64,000 bases of DNA from Drechmeria coniospora (lineage: Eukaryota > Ascomycota > Sordariomycetes > Hypocreales > Ophiocordycipitaceae): positions 8,157,222-8,221,221 of the forward strand of contig NC_054390.1 of assembly GCF_001625195.1 (NCBI RefSeq), written 5' to 3'. How positions within the stretch are numbered: position 1 is the first letter of the stretch; every line of letters begins with the position of its first letter. Under the pieces are notes generated by a model. The model was given only the letters and a program-made list of their open reading frames with translations. It ran no database searches and was not told where the DNA came from. This document shows positions 63,837-64,000 of this stretch, piece after piece. A program made the translations under genes and the position numbers.

Positions 63837-64000
63837 CCGCGGACGACCGCTTCGAAGGCGGGCCGGCGGGGCACGGAGAGATGGTTCGGGGGAAGCATGA
63901 TTGGCGTTTGAGAGCATTTCACGCAAAGTCGTCGGCTCCCCCTCTCGGGACAACTCGGGGGAGGGGATGGGGGAGGGAGTTTTGTCGGATGCCGCTTCTT
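63837..64000. other. NUP2 3' flank
   Basis: The last 164 bases contain a G-rich run near the end of the window. No coding or RNA signal was recognised. Confidence 0.4.

Overview
The window is nuclear DNA of a filamentous ascomycete, most likely a Sordariomycete and probably Hypocreales. The signs are short GT-AG introns of about 50-150 bp with CTAAC/CTGAC-type branch sites, GC-rich coding exons between less GC-rich spacers, and gene families with typical Pezizomycotina architecture (an ERG4 with an acidic N-terminus, a Btz protein, a four-ZZ NBR1, an FG/RanBP1 NUP2). The order is inferred from protein resemblance only; I could not run a search.

Layout, left to right. 0-20 kb: a PGC1-like phosphatidylglycerol phospholipase C (+, 426-1779), RTF1 of the Paf1 complex (-, 2178-4235), COQ7 (+, 5404-6186), a very long phospholipase D (-, 6579-12059), the sterol reductase ERG4 (+, 14832-16899) and the V-ATPase proteolipid VMA3 (-, 17726-18582). 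20-34 kb: a SAC/hSac2 phosphoinositide phosphatase (+, 20164-23077), an AT-richer spacer holding a candidate small secreted protein (24643), a secreted tyrosinase with eight exons (28683-31016) and a conserved-looking small protein (33211-33726). 34-46 kb: transketolase (-, 34208-36658), the rRNA methyltransferase BMT6 (+, 37772-38905), and an island of unrecognised sequence with two small convergent genes, one of them an intron-containing secreted cysteine peptide (-, 40620-40926). 46-64 kb: a Btz/CASC3-type exon-junction protein (+, 46468-48753), seven kilobases of repeat-rich spacer, an NBR1-type selective autophagy receptor (+, 55768-58894) and NUP2 (+, 60103-63836).

Most recognised genes are single-copy housekeeping functions: lipid signalling and sterols (PGC1, PLD, ERG4, SAC), transcription and RNA (RTF1, BMT6, Btz), the nuclear pore (NUP2), respiration (COQ7) and carbon metabolism (TKL). 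They do not form a biosynthetic cluster. The lineage-specific material lies in the spacers. These hold minisatellites, a dispersed TACTCCGTA motif, long G/C homopolymers, and four copies of an ~80-bp inverted-repeat element with CAGTGGGG-type ends that resembles miniature Tc1/mariner (mimp-like) elements. Two small secreted-protein candidates and one orphan acidic/coiled-coil ORF pair also lie there. The best candidates for undescribed biology are the mimp-like family, the secreted peptide gene at 40.6-40.9 kb and the orphan island at 39.1-40.5 kb.
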